Source: HLUCCA09 sp038757905 (GTDB lineage Bacteria > Pseudomonadota > Alphaproteobacteria > Rhodobacterales > Rhodobacteraceae). From it: DNA of 64,000 bases. Each line of letters opens with the position of its first letter. Within the stretch, counting starts at the first letter, position 1. Under the pieces are notes generated by a model. The model made no database searches and had not been told where the DNA came from. It worked only from the letters and a program-made list of their open reading frames with translations. Shown here piece by piece: positions 1 to 8,704 of this stretch. Location: contig JBCDGG010000003.1 of NCBI GenBank assembly GCA_038757905.1, forward strand, positions 12,723 through 76,722, given 5' to 3'. The position numbers and the translations under genes were made by a program.

Positions 1-1
1 G

Positions 2-490
2 ATCGTGCACAACAACGAGATCGTCGGCCTCGATACCGACCTGATCGGCCCCTACGGCATCTGCACCGACATCTCGCGCACCTTCTGGATCGGCCACGCG
101 CCGCCGCGGCCCGACATGATCTATGCCATGCGCCATGCGCACGAGCACATCATGACGAACATGGCCAATCTCGCCCCCGGCGTGACCTTCGCGGAGTTGC
201 GCGCGCAGTGTCATCCGCTCGACGAGAAGTTCAAGAAGCGCAAGTATAGCTGCTTCATGCACGGCGTAGGCCTTTGCGATGAGTGGCCCCATCTGGATTA
301 TCCCGAAGACGCCAAGCCCGGCGCCTTCGAAGGCGTGCTGGAGCCCGGCATGGTGCTCTGCGTCGAAGCGCTGGTGGCCGAGGATGGCGGCGATTTCTCG
401 ATCAAGCTGGAAGATCAGGTGCTGATCACCGAGGACGGCCACGAAAACCTGACCTCCTACCCGTTCGACACCGCCCTGATGGGTTGCTAG
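2..490 (+). CDS. dddP: DMSP lyase DddP, C-terminal part (cut by window start)
   Basis: M24-peptidase-fold enzyme that cleaves dimethylsulfoniopropionate into dimethyl sulfide and acrylate in the cytoplasm. About 162 C-terminal residues are present; the 5' part lies outside the window, so the in-frame GTG at position 5 is not taken as the start. The family's active-site set is visible with the spacing I remember for the Ruegeria lacuscaerulensis enzyme: the paired metal aspartates in GLDTDLIGPYGICTD (D295, D297, D307 in that numbering), Y366, H371 and the catalytic D377 in YSCFMHGVGLCDEWP, E406 in LCVEALV and E421 in IKLEDQ. Ordinary creatinases and Xaa-Pro peptidases do not share the LCDEWP context. 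It faces the rhaI 3' end with about 217 bp between them; no strong terminator is seen there. The assignment is firm unless the missing N-terminal domain is unusual. Confidence 0.9.
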   Translation: MVHNNEIVGLDTDLIGPYGICTDISRTFWIGHAPPRPDMIYAMRHAHEHIMTNMANLAPGVTFAELRAQCHPLDEKFKKRKYSCFMHGVGLCDEWPHLDYPEDAKPGAFEGVLEPGMVLCVEALVAEDGGDFSIKLEDQVLITEDGHENLTSYPFDTALMGC

Positions 491-707
491 CCACGGCGCC
501 GCGCCGCTTGCGGCCGGGCCGCAGTGCAAAGGCGGGCCGTGATCATTATCCGCTCACCTTCCAAATCGCCCGCCAAGTGGGCCGCGTTAGGGACCGGGGT
601 GCGTTCGCGCTGACAGCGCCGCCGGGGGGCATCCGCCCTCCCAGAGCGCCTGCCATATGACGGGCGAGCCTGCACGGGCGTCACCGGGCTCCCCTGCTCC
701 GCAGCGC

Positions 708-1946
708 TCAGCCCCGGATGGAGACCGCCGCCTGATAGGCGTCCAACTCGCGGATCAGGGGAAGGCCCGTCGGCACCTCGTGCCGCGCGCAGAACTCCGA
801 CCACACCGCCCCGAACGGCAAATCCTTGACCTCCTCGGTCAGGGTCAGGCGCGCGGTGAAATCGAGCGCGGCCTCCGCCGCCTTCAGCCGGTCCATCGGT
901 GCGAGCAAAGCCGCGAGCAGTGCCTTCTGCATGTTCCGCGTGCCGATCACCCAGGCCGCCGTCCGGCTGATCGTGGCATCGAAGAAGTCGAGGCCGATAT
1001 GGGTGCGCTCAAGCAGATCCGCCGCAACCAGTTCGAAGGCCATGGCGCGGATATCGTCGCCCAGCAAGATCACATGATCGCTGTCCCACCGCATCGGGCG
1101 CGACACATGCAGCAGCAACTCGTCGAGCGACAGGGCGACGGCGCTCAGCTTATCGGCAATGTCCTCGGTCGGGTGAAAATGGCCCATGTCCAGGCACAGA
1201 AGCGTCCCCTTGCGGATCGCGTAGCCCAGGTAGAACTCGTGGCTGCCCACGGTGCAGGCCTCGACCCCGATGCCGAACAGCTTGCTCTCGACGGCATCCA
1301 GCATGTGGCGGCGATCCAGGGGCGCGGCCAGCATTGCATCCAGCGCTTGCTCCAGCCGGGCGCGGGCGGCGCTCCGGTCGACGGGCGTGTCCTTGTACCC
1401 GTCCGGGACCCAGATGTTGTTGACCGCGGGCGCGCCCAGCTCCGCCCCCATCCGGGCGGCGATGTCGCGGGTGCGCTTCCCGTGCTCGATCCAGAAATTG
1501 CGAATGCCGGGATCGGGATGAGACAGCGTCAGGTTGTCGTCCGCTTTCTCATGGGCAAAGAACGTGGGGTTGAAATCGAGCCCGAGGCCCTGCGCCCTGG
1601 CCCAGTCGACCCAGGGGGCGAAGTGGCTGTACTCGATCTCGTCCCGGTCCGGCGCCGCGTCGGTGTCCATATACATCGCGTGCAGGTTCAGACGGTGGCG
1701 GCCCGGGATCAGCGCATAGGAGAACTCCAGATCGCGGCGCAACTCGTCCGGGGTGCGGGCCCGGCCGGGGTGGTTTCCCGTGGCCTGAATGCCCCCGCCC
1801 GAGCTGCCCGTGCGCGCCTCGAACCCGATCACGTCGTCGCCCTGCCAGCAATGCATCGAGATGGGGATCGACGCCAGCCGCGTCAGCGCCGCTTCGGTAT
1901 CTACCTCCCACTCGGCGAAAGCCGCCTTCGCGCTGTCATAGGTCAT
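708..1946 (-). CDS. rhaI: L-rhamnose isomerase (RhaI type)
   Basis: Converts L-rhamnose to L-rhamnulose, the first intracellular step of phosphorylative rhamnose catabolism. The 412-residue product matches the Pseudomonas/rhizobial isomerase family in length. Recognisable segments include SMHCWQGDDVIGFE near the N-terminus, LNLHAMY, and metal-site type segments such as DMGHFHPTED and WDSDHV. The start is the ATG at 1946 (MTYDSAKAAF) rather than a longer frame reaching 1988, because the extension would run into the upstream aldolase gene, which ends at 1957. The 10-bp gap to rhaD implies co-transcription as rhaDI from the divergent promoter region near 4.1 kb. Confidence 0.9.
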   Translation of the reverse strand: MTYDSAKAAFAEWEVDTEAALTRLASIPISMHCWQGDDVIGFEARTGSSGGGIQATGNHPGRARTPDELRRDLEFSYALIPGRHRLNLHAMYMDTDAAPDRDEIEYSHFAPWVDWARAQGLGLDFNPTFFAHEKADDNLTLSHPDPGIRNFWIEHGKRTRDIAARMGAELGAPAVNNIWVPDGYKDTPVDRSAARARLEQALDAMLAAPLDRRHMLDAVESKLFGIGVEACTVGSHEFYLGYAIRKGTLLCLDMGHFHPTEDIADKLSAVALSLDELLLHVSRPMRWDSDHVILLGDDIRAMAFELVAADLLERTHIGLDFFDATISRTAAWVIGTRNMQKALLAALLAPMDRLKAAEAALDFTARLTLTEEVKDLPFGAVWSEFCARHEVPTGLPLIRELDAYQAAVSIRG

Positions 1947-1956
1947 CGCGGCCCCC

Positions 1957-4059
1957 TCAGCGTGTGAAAGCCTGGGGATTGCCCGCATCCACGTTCAGAA
2001 TGTTGCCCGTGGACTTGCCCGAGACCTCCGCGGCGAAGAAGTAGCAGGCCTCGGCAATATCCTCCGGCAGGACGGAGCGCTTGAGGAGCGAGCGTTGTCG
2101 GTACATCTCCTCCAGTCCCTGCTTGTCCGTGCCATAGGTATCGGCCCGCTGCGCCAGCCACTCGCCCTCCCAGATCTTCGAGCCGCGCAACACGGCGTCG
2201 GGGTTCACGACGTTGACGCGGATCCCGGCCTCGGCCCCCTCCAGCGCCAGACAGCGGGCGAGGTGGATCTCGCTGGCCTTGGCGGTGCAATAGGCCGAGG
2301 CGTTGGGCGAAGCCGCCAAGCCGTTCTTGGAGGCGACGAACACGATGGAGCCGCCCATATCCTGCACCCGCATCAGGCGGAACGCCTCGCGGCTGACAAG
2401 GAAATACCCCGTCGCCAGCACATCCATGTTCTGGGTCCAGAGGGCGAGCGTGGTGTCCTCGATCGCGGCGGCCGAAGCGATCCCCGCGTTCGACACCAGA
2501 ATGTCCACCCCGCCGAACGCCACCGCCGCCTCTGCAAATGCCGCCGCCACGGCCGCTTCCTCGGTGACGTTCACGGCGACGGAGCGGACGACGTCGTCTC
2601 CGAAGCGGGCGGCAAGATCGTCATGCGCGCGCTGCAGCGCCGTTTCGTTGATGTCGGCCAGCATCACGCAGGCGCCCTCCGCCAGATAGCGCGCGGCCGT
2701 GGCCGAGCCGATCCCGCCGGCGCCGCCCGTCACCAGGGCGATGCGGCCCGCCAAGGATCTCGGCTTCGGCATCCGCTGCAGCTTTGCCTCCTCAAGCTGC
2801 CAGTACTCGATGTCGAACGCTTCCTGTTCCGGCAGGCCGCGATAGGCGCTCACGGCCGACGCACCGCGCATGACGTTGATCGCGTTGACGTAGAACTCGC
2901 CCGAGATGCGCGCCGTCGCCTTGTCCTTGGCAAAGGTGATCATGCCCACCCCGGGAACGAGGTAGACCACGGCATTTGGATCGCGCATCGCGGGGCTATC
3001 GGGGCGCTTGCACCGCTCGTAGTAGGCCCTGTGCTGGTCGCGGTAGGACGCGATCTGCGCGGGCAGGCGGGCGATGACCTCGTCCAGCTCGCCTTTGGCC
3101 GGATCGAACTCCACCACGAGCGGGCTGATCTTGGTGCGCAGGAAGTGATCCGGACAGGACGTGCCGAGCGCCGCGAGCGGCGCCATGTCCCGGGCATTTA
3201 CGAACTCCAACACCGCGTCGCTGTCGTTGAAGTGTCCGACCATGGGATGCTGGCTCGACACGAAGCCCCGGATCGCGGGCATCAGCCGTGCGGCGACGGC
3301 GCGGCGCTCCGCGGGCGGCAGGCTTTCGCATCTAGCACCGCCGAAGGCCGGGATATCGGCGGTTCTTTCGGCGAGCCAAGCAGTGGCGACGTTGATCGTG
3401 TCGATGGTGGTGTCGTAGCAGGCGCGCGCCGTGTCGCCCCAGGTGAACAGGCCATGGCTCTCCAGCACGACCCCATCGGCATCGGGGTGTTCGCGGCAGA
3501 ACCGTTCGAGCCAGAGCCCCAGCTCGAAGCCCGGGCGCTTCCAGGGCAACCACCCGATCCGGCCGCCGAAGACCTCCGCGGTCAGGGCTTCGGACTTGGC
3601 CGCAGCGGCCAGCGCGATCACCGCATCGGCATGGACATGATCGACATGCTTGCGCGGCACGAACGCATGGAGTGGCGTGTCGATGGAGGCCGCCCGCGGG
3701 TTCAGGCCGAACGTGCAGTGCGGCAGGTAGCCGACCATCTCGTCCTCATACGCCACCCCGCGATAGAGCGGCTTCAGGGCCTGCAGCTTGTCCATGTAGA
3801 GCGTGGCGAACCCGTCGAGCGTCATTGAACCGATGTCGCCCCCCGATCCCTTGACCCAAAGTACCTCGACCCGCTCGCCGGTGAGCGGGTCGGTCTCCGC
3901 GACCTTGGCCGAGGTGTTGCCGCCGCCGTAATTGGTGACGCGCTTATCCGCCCCCAGAAGGTTCGAGCGATAAAGCAGCAGCTCCGATTCGCTCAGCCCA
4001 TCGGCGCTCGCCGCGTCCCACCGGTTCGCAAGAAGCTGATTTTCGATGGTTTTGAGCAT
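1957..4059 (-). CDS. rhaD: Bifunctional rhamnulose-1-phosphate aldolase / short-chain alcohol dehydrogenase
   Basis: A fusion of a class II aldolase/adducin domain and an SDR domain, 700 residues. The aldolase part (about residues 1-400) splits L-rhamnulose-1-phosphate into DHAP and L-lactaldehyde; the SDR part is thought to oxidise or reduce the lactaldehyde. Aldolase hallmarks are YGGGNTSAK near the start, the histidine-rich HVDHVHADAVIAL and ESHGLFTWG. The SDR part has the nucleotide-binding loop VTGGAGGIGSATA, NAG in LVSNAGIAS, and the YCTAK catalytic pair. The start at 4059 (MLKTIENQ) is chosen over an upstream ATG at 4095 because a GGAGGAG ribosome-binding site sits directly before it. 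First gene of the minus-strand rhaDI pair, divergent from rhaR. Confidence 0.92.
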   Translation of the reverse strand: MLKTIENQLLANRWDAASADGLSESELLLYRSNLLGADKRVTNYGGGNTSAKVAETDPLTGERVEVLWVKGSGGDIGSMTLDGFATLYMDKLQALKPLYRGVAYEDEMVGYLPHCTFGLNPRAASIDTPLHAFVPRKHVDHVHADAVIALAAAAKSEALTAEVFGGRIGWLPWKRPGFELGLWLERFCREHPDADGVVLESHGLFTWGDTARACYDTTIDTINVATAWLAERTADIPAFGGARCESLPPAERRAVAARLMPAIRGFVSSQHPMVGHFNDSDAVLEFVNARDMAPLAALGTSCPDHFLRTKISPLVVEFDPAKGELDEVIARLPAQIASYRDQHRAYYERCKRPDSPAMRDPNAVVYLVPGVGMITFAKDKATARISGEFYVNAINVMRGASAVSAYRGLPEQEAFDIEYWQLEEAKLQRMPKPRSLAGRIALVTGGAGGIGSATAARYLAEGACVMLADINETALQRAHDDLAARFGDDVVRSVAVNVTEEAAVAAAFAEAAVAFGGVDILVSNAGIASAAAIEDTTLALWTQNMDVLATGYFLVSREAFRLMRVQDMGGSIVFVASKNGLAASPNASAYCTAKASEIHLARCLALEGAEAGIRVNVVNPDAVLRGSKIWEGEWLAQRADTYGTDKQGLEEMYRQRSLLKRSVLPEDIAEACYFFAAEVSGKSTGNILNVDAGNPQAFTR

Positions 4060-4132
4060 GAACTCCTCCCAGTCGGCGCGGGGCGCCTGATGCAATCCGT
4101 CGATCCGACGCTGCGGATGCTTCGGTCAGAAG

Positions 4133-4201
4133 TCAATCAGTTTCAATCATGATTGATCGTGCTGCACCGCAGAATGATTGAACTTGATCGTTTGTGATTG
4201 A
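4133..4201. promoter_or_regulatory. Multi-copy TGATTGA operator between rhaD and rhaR
   Basis: Five perfect copies of the heptamer TGATTGA or its complement lie in 69 bp: TCAATCA at 4133-4139 and 4143-4149, TGATTGA at 4150-4156, 4175-4181 and 4195-4201. The second and third abut to form the 14-bp palindrome TCAATCATGATTGA. Spacings of 10, 25 and 20 bp suggest sites on related faces of the helix. The position between two divergent transcription units, one of which begins with a DeoR-family repressor, makes this the probable RhaR operator controlling both. The stretch is AT-rich compared with its surroundings, so the promoters probably overlap it. The assignment to RhaR is inference; the repeats are directly seen. 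Confidence 0.75.
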
Positions 4202-4247
4202 CAGGATTCGCGAATCCTCGCACGGTCGGCGGCCAAGGGAGTTGTCG

Positions 4248-5051
4248 ATGCACGAAAAGGAACGACACAGAATCATCCTGTCCGCCGTCGAAGACCGGCC
4301 GGTGGTGACCGTCGTCGATCTGTGCAGCCTGACAGGCGTGTCCGAGGCCACGATCCGCCGCGATATCGCGACCCTTCACATGCAGAAGAAGGTCCGCCGG
4401 GTGCGCGGCGGCGCCGAGGCGATCACGCCGCCGCAGATCATCGGCCTCGCGGGGCGCACCTTCGCGGTGAACGAGACGATCCAGATCAAGGAGAAACAGG
4501 CGATCGCGCGCGCCGCCGTGGATCTTTGCGAAGACGGCGAGTCGATCATCATCAACGGCGGCACCACGACGTTTCAGATGGTGCACCCGCTGGCCTCGCG
4601 CCGGGTGCAGATCTTCACGAACTCCTTCCCGATCGCCGAGCATCTGCTGAAGCATTCCAAGAACAACATCATGCTGTCCGGCGGTATGATCTACCGCGAG
4701 CAGAACGTTATCCTGTCGCCGTTCGAGAACGATGTGACCCGCAACTTCTATGCGCGGCGCATGTTCATGGGCGCCCAGGGCCTGGGCCCTCTGGGGCTGA
4801 TGGAAGCCGATCCGCTGCTGATCCAGGCCGAACAGAAGCTGATCGGACAGGCCGATGAGCTGGTCGTGCTGGCCGACAGTTCGAAGTTCGCGCAGCGCTC
4901 GAGCCTCGTGCTCTGCCCATTGGACCGGATCAGCACCGTCATCACGGACGAGGGCATTCCGGACAAGGCGGCCCAGATGCTGGAGGCCGCGGATGTGACG
5001 CTCATCGTCGCTCCGGCCGGCGCCGCTCAGCAGGAAGGAGCGGCTTCGTAA
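4248..5051 (+). CDS. rhaR: DeoR-family transcriptional regulator of rhamnose genes
   Basis: A 267-residue DeoR/GlpR-type repressor. The N-terminal winged helix-turn-helix (about residues 5-60) contains VTVVDLCSLTGVSEATIRRDIATL and the typical RRVRGGA turn. The C-terminal part is the DeoR sensor domain of the ISOCOT fold, with INGGTT, FTNS and DSSKF segments that bind phosphorylated sugars. The ATG at 4248 (MHEKERH) is preferred over 4194 because it is preceded by GGGAG and starts just before the helix-turn-helix; the longer version would also overlap the operator repeats. It heads the plus-strand rhaRSTPQUK run, the same order as described in Rhizobium leguminosarum, where RhaR represses the locus. 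Confidence 0.88.
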   Translation: MHEKERHRIILSAVEDRPVVTVVDLCSLTGVSEATIRRDIATLHMQKKVRRVRGGAEAITPPQIIGLAGRTFAVNETIQIKEKQAIARAAVDLCEDGESIIINGGTTTFQMVHPLASRRVQIFTNSFPIAEHLLKHSKNNIMLSGGMIYREQNVILSPFENDVTRNFYARRMFMGAQGLGPLGLMEADPLLIQAEQKLIGQADELVVLADSSKFAQRSSLVLCPLDRISTVITDEGIPDKAAQMLEAADVTLIVAPAGAAQQEGAAS

Positions 5052-5097
5052 CGCGCACAAGACAAGGCAAACGTCGCATTCAGGGAGGAAATGAAAC

Positions 5098-6099
5098 ATG
5101 AGACGTCGCACGTTCACTTCGCTCGTCGCCGGGCTCGGATTCGCCGCGGGCATGATGGGCACAACCGCCATGGCGCAGGACGACATGCGCATCGCGTTGG
5201 TCGTCAAGGCCCTGGGCATCGGCTTTTTCGAAGCGGCCGCAGAAGGCGCCGAGGAGGCCGCGGCCGAGCTTGGCAATGTCGAGATCATCTATACCGGCCC
5301 GACCGACACGACGGCAGAAGGCCAGATCGAGGTGATCAACGCGCTGATCGCGCAGGGCGTGGACGCCATCGCCATTTCGGCCAACGACCCCGACGCGCTG
5401 GTGCCCGCCCTCAAGAAAGCGCAGCAGCGCGGGATCACTGTGATCTCCTGGGATTCCGGTGTGGCGGAGGAGGGGCGCGCGATGCATCTCAATCCGTCCT
5501 CCAACGCGCTGATCGGAAACATGATCATCAAGCTGGCTGCCGATCATCTGCCCGACGGGGGCCAGGTGGCGGTTCTGTCGGCCTCGGCCACCGCGACGAA
5601 CCAGAACATCTGGATCGAAGAGATGAACAAGGTGATGGGCAACTATCCCGGCATCCAGGTCGCTGCGACGGTCTACGGCGACGATCTGGCCGACAAATCC
5701 TACCGCGAGGCGCAGGGGCTAATGCAGTCCTACCCCGATCTGGACGCGATCATCGCGCCGACCAGCGTGGGCATCGTGGCGGCTGCGCAAGCCGTGGAGG
5801 ATGCCGGCAAGGTGGGCGAGATCAACGTCACCGGCCTCGGACTGCCCTCGGAAATGGCCGGGGCGATCGCATCGGGCGCGTCGAAGTCCTTTGCCATCTG
5901 GAACCCGATCGATCTGGGGTATTCGGCCGCAATGCTGGCCCATGCGCTGGCCACGGGCGCGGCGGAAGCAAAGCCGGGCGCCGAGATCCCGATGGGGCGG
6001 ATGGGGTCTGTCACGCTCGACGACACGAACTCCGCCGCAATGGCCGATCCGTTCGTCTACGACAGCTCGAATATCGACCAGTTCAAGTCGATCTTCTGA
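5098..6099 (+). CDS. rhaS: Rhamnose ABC transporter, periplasmic substrate-binding protein
   Basis: A 333-residue periplasmic sugar-binding protein of the RbsB-like family (type I fold). A Sec signal peptide is evident: positive MRRR, a hydrophobic core, and a probable cleavage after AMA before QDD. The mature part opens with the usual beta strand MRIALVVKALGIGFF and carries IYTGPTDTTAEGQ, AISANDPDAL and VISWDSGV, typical of rhamnose/AI-2-like binding proteins. A GGAGG ribosome-binding site lies 8 bp before the ATG, and only 46 bp separate it from rhaR. It should deliver L-rhamnose to RhaPQT. Identity rests mainly on the complete rha context; the fold alone would not give the ligand. Confidence 0.88.
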   Translation: MRRRTFTSLVAGLGFAAGMMGTTAMAQDDMRIALVVKALGIGFFEAAAEGAEEAAAELGNVEIIYTGPTDTTAEGQIEVINALIAQGVDAIAISANDPDALVPALKKAQQRGITVISWDSGVAEEGRAMHLNPSSNALIGNMIIKLAADHLPDGGQVAVLSASATATNQNIWIEEMNKVMGNYPGIQVAATVYGDDLADKSYREAQGLMQSYPDLDAIIAPTSVGIVAAAQAVEDAGKVGEINVTGLGLPSEMAGAIASGASKSFAIWNPIDLGYSAAMLAHALATGAAEAKPGAEIPMGRMGSVTLDDTNSAAMADPFVYDSSNIDQFKSIF

Positions 6100-6164
6100 T
6101 CCGGCCCGTTGCCCTGGCGCGCGACTTCGGCGCCGGGGCGGCACTTCAGCGAGATTGAGGCCCA

Positions 6165-7727
6165 ATGCTGGTGCAGGCTCCAACGGCGGCGTCCGATCAA
6201 AGGGCGCCCGATCACGTGGCCGCGGGAGAGGCCCCGGTCCTTGCGCTCGACGCGGTGTCGAAGTCGTTTCCGGGCGTCAAGGCGCTGTCGGAGGTGTCGC
6301 TGGAGCTCTACCCCGGGCAGGTCACCGCCTTGGTGGGGGAGAACGGCGCGGGGAAGTCGACCGTCGTCAAGATCCTGACCGGCATCTACCAGGCCGATAG
6401 CGGCGCCATCGTGATGGACGGACAGACGGTGCACCTGGCCTCCGCGCAGGCGGCCGCGGAGGCCGGCGTGACGGCGATCCATCAGGAGACGGTGCTCTTC
6501 GACGAGTTGTCGGTCGCGGAGAACATCTTTCTCGGCCACGCTCCCAAGGGCAGGTTCGGCCTGATCGACCGGGCAGCGATGGTGCGCCGGGCCGGAGAGA
6601 TCCTGCGCAGCATCGGGGCCGAGGTCGACCCCACGCATCTGCTGAAGGAGCTGGGGATCGCCAACAAGCACATGGTGGCCATCGCACGGGCGCTGTCGAT
6701 CGATGCGCGCGTCGTGATCATGGACGAACCGACCGCCGCGCTCTCGCACAAGGAGATCGAAGACCTTTACGATCTGGTCGAGAGCCTGAAGACCCAGGGC
6801 AAGGCGATCCTGTTCATCAGCCACAAGTTCGATGAGATCTTCCGCATCGCCGACCGCTACACCGTGTTCCGGGACGGCGCGTTGGTCGGGGCCGGCGACA
6901 TTTCCGACGTGACCGAGGCGGAGCTGATCAAGATGATGGTGGGGCGCGACGTCAGCCAGATCTTCCCCGACCGGACGCGCCGGATCGGCGACGAGGTTCT
7001 GGTGGTGGCTGACTACAACCACCCCACGGAGTTCGCCGATATCGGCTTCACGCTTCGGCGAGGCGAGATCCTGGGCGTCTACGGCTTGGTCGGCGCGGGG
7101 CGCTCCGAGTTCATGCAGGCGCTCTTCGGCATCACGCGCGCCGCGCGCGGGACGGTGCATATCGATGGAGCCGCCGTGACGATCCGCTCCCCGGCCGACG
7201 CCATCGGGCACGGGATCGTCTACGTGCCCGAGGACCGGGGGCGGCAAGGCACGATCTCTGCCCTGCCGATCTTTCAGAACGTGTCGCTGCCCTCGCTCGG
7301 GCGAACCTCGCACAAGGGCTTTCTGCGGCTGGCGGAGGAGTTCAAGGTGGCCCGCGCCTATTCTGAACGGCTGGAGTTGCGCGCCGCCGCTCTGGATGCG
7401 CCCGTCGGCACCCTATCGGGCGGCAACCAGCAGAAAGTAGTGATCGCCAAGTGGCTGGCGACCCAGCCGAAGGTGATCATTCTGGACGAGCCCACCAAGG
7501 GCATCGATATCGGGTCGAAGGCCGCCGTGCACGAGTTCATGGCGGAGCTGGCCGCACAGGGGCTGGCGGTGATCATGGTCAGCTCCGAGATCCCCGAGAT
7601 CCTGGGAATGTCGGACCGCGCGCTCGTGATGCGCGAAGGGCGCATCGCGGCCGAACTGCAGGGGGACGCGCTTTCGCCCGAGACCCTCGTCCGCCATGCC
7701 GCCGGGATAGGGGCGGGCCGATGCTGA
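6165..7727 (+). CDS. rhaT: Rhamnose ABC transporter ATP-binding protein (two NBDs)
   Basis: A 520-residue RbsA-like protein with two fused nucleotide-binding domains that energise rhamnose import. The first domain has Walker A GENGAGKST (residues 58-66), a sugar-ABC-type signature around IANKHMVAIARAL and Walker B VVIMDEPTAAL. The second lacks an intact Walker A, as is usual in this family (VGAGRSE), but keeps the signature LSGGNQQKV and Walker B VIILDEPTKGID. The gene ends inside rhaP: its TGA at 7725 overlaps the rhaP ATG at 7721, a sign of translational coupling. The symbol follows the rhizobial rha nomenclature and does not mean the E. coli RhaT symporter. Confidence 0.9.
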   Translation: MLVQAPTAASDQRAPDHVAAGEAPVLALDAVSKSFPGVKALSEVSLELYPGQVTALVGENGAGKSTVVKILTGIYQADSGAIVMDGQTVHLASAQAAAEAGVTAIHQETVLFDELSVAENIFLGHAPKGRFGLIDRAAMVRRAGEILRSIGAEVDPTHLLKELGIANKHMVAIARALSIDARVVIMDEPTAALSHKEIEDLYDLVESLKTQGKAILFISHKFDEIFRIADRYTVFRDGALVGAGDISDVTEAELIKMMVGRDVSQIFPDRTRRIGDEVLVVADYNHPTEFADIGFTLRRGEILGVYGLVGAGRSEFMQALFGITRAARGTVHIDGAAVTIRSPADAIGHGIVYVPEDRGRQGTISALPIFQNVSLPSLGRTSHKGFLRLAEEFKVARAYSERLELRAAALDAPVGTLSGGNQQKVVIAKWLATQPKVIILDEPTKGIDIGSKAAVHEFMAELAAQGLAVIMVSSEIPEILGMSDRALVMREGRIAAELQGDALSPETLVRHAAGIGAGRC

Positions 7728-8704
7728 GAGCGCTGGTCAGATCGCGCGAGGTGCTGCTGGTCAGCGCGATTGCGCTGCTCTTGGCGGTGATCGCGGCGCG
7801 GTTCCCCGCTTTCGTGGCCCCCGCGAACCTTGTCCATGTCTTCAATGACACCTCGCCGCTGATCCTTCTGGCGATCGGTCAGATGATCGTCATCCTGACC
7901 AAGTGCATCGACCTGTCCGTTGCGGCGAACCTCGCCCTGACCGGGATGGTGGTGTCGATGATCAACGTCGCGGCGCCGGGCGTGCCGGTGGGCGTGATCC
8001 TGCTCCTGGCCGTTGCGCTCGGCGCGGGGCTCGGCATGGTCAACGGGCTGCTCGTCTGGAAGCTGAGCATTCCGCCCATCGTTGTCACGCTGGGGACGAT
8101 GACGATCTTCCGCGGCGTGATCTTCCTGCTCTCTGACGGGAAGTGGGTGAACAGCCACGAGATGTCGCCGGCCTTCAAGGCCCTGCCCCGGGCCGAGGTG
8201 CTCGGCCTGCCGGTGCTGAGCTGGATCGCACTGTTTGCGGTGATCGTGTTCGCCATCGTCATGACCCGCACGACGCTCGGACGCGCCTTCTACGCGGTGG
8301 GCGGCAACCCAAAGGCGGCGACCTATGCCGGGATCGACGTGGGCCGGACCCGGTTCTGGGCCTTCACCATTTCGGGCGCGCTGGCCGGTCTGACGGGCTA
8401 TCTCTGGGTGTCGCGCTACGCGGTGGCCTATGTGGACATCGCGAGCGGGTTCGAGCTCGACGTGGTGGCCGCCTGCGTCATCGGCGGCGTGTCGATCATG
8501 GGCGGGATCGGGTCGGTCGGCGGGGCGGTTCTCGGCGCGCTCTTTCTCGGCGTGATCAAGAACGCGCTGCCGGTCGTCAACATCTCGCCCTTCTGGCAAC
8601 TGGCGATCTCGGGCGGCGCGATCATCATCGCCGTGGCTCTCAACGCCCAAGCCAATCGCGACAAGGGGCGCATCATCCTGAAGCGCGCGGAGCACGCGAC
8701 ATGA
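7721..8704 (+). CDS. rhaP: Rhamnose ABC transporter permease
   Basis: A 327-residue inner-membrane permease of the RbsC-like (BPD_transp_2) family, with roughly 8-10 hydrophobic segments. Characteristic stretches are the GQMIVILTKCIDLSV region after the second membrane span and the conserved NPKAATYAGIDVGRTRFWAFTI loop that contacts the ATPase. The ATG at 7721 lies seven bases inside the end of rhaT, and the gene overlaps the next permease by four bases (ATGA). Together with RhaQ it probably forms a heterodimeric rhamnose channel. Which permease gets P and which Q is taken from gene order in the rhizobial locus. Confidence 0.88.
   Translation: MLRALVRSREVLLVSAIALLLAVIAARFPAFVAPANLVHVFNDTSPLILLAIGQMIVILTKCIDLSVAANLALTGMVVSMINVAAPGVPVGVILLLAVALGAGLGMVNGLLVWKLSIPPIVVTLGTMTIFRGVIFLLSDGKWVNSHEMSPAFKALPRAEVLGLPVLSWIALFAVIVFAIVMTRTTLGRAFYAVGGNPKAATYAGIDVGRTRFWAFTISGALAGLTGYLWVSRYAVAYVDIASGFELDVVAACVIGGVSIMGGIGSVGGAVLGALFLGVIKNALPVVNISPFWQLAISGGAIIIAVALNAQANRDKGRIILKRAEHAT

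Noticed and set aside
510..522. GCGGCC-G-GGCCGC palindrome between dddP and rhaI as a terminator
   Set aside because: The loop would be one to three bases and no T-run follows; too weak to call.
2095..3828. A 577-codon open frame antisense to rhaD
   Set aside because: Shadow of the aldolase gene; composition atypical and no recognisable motif.
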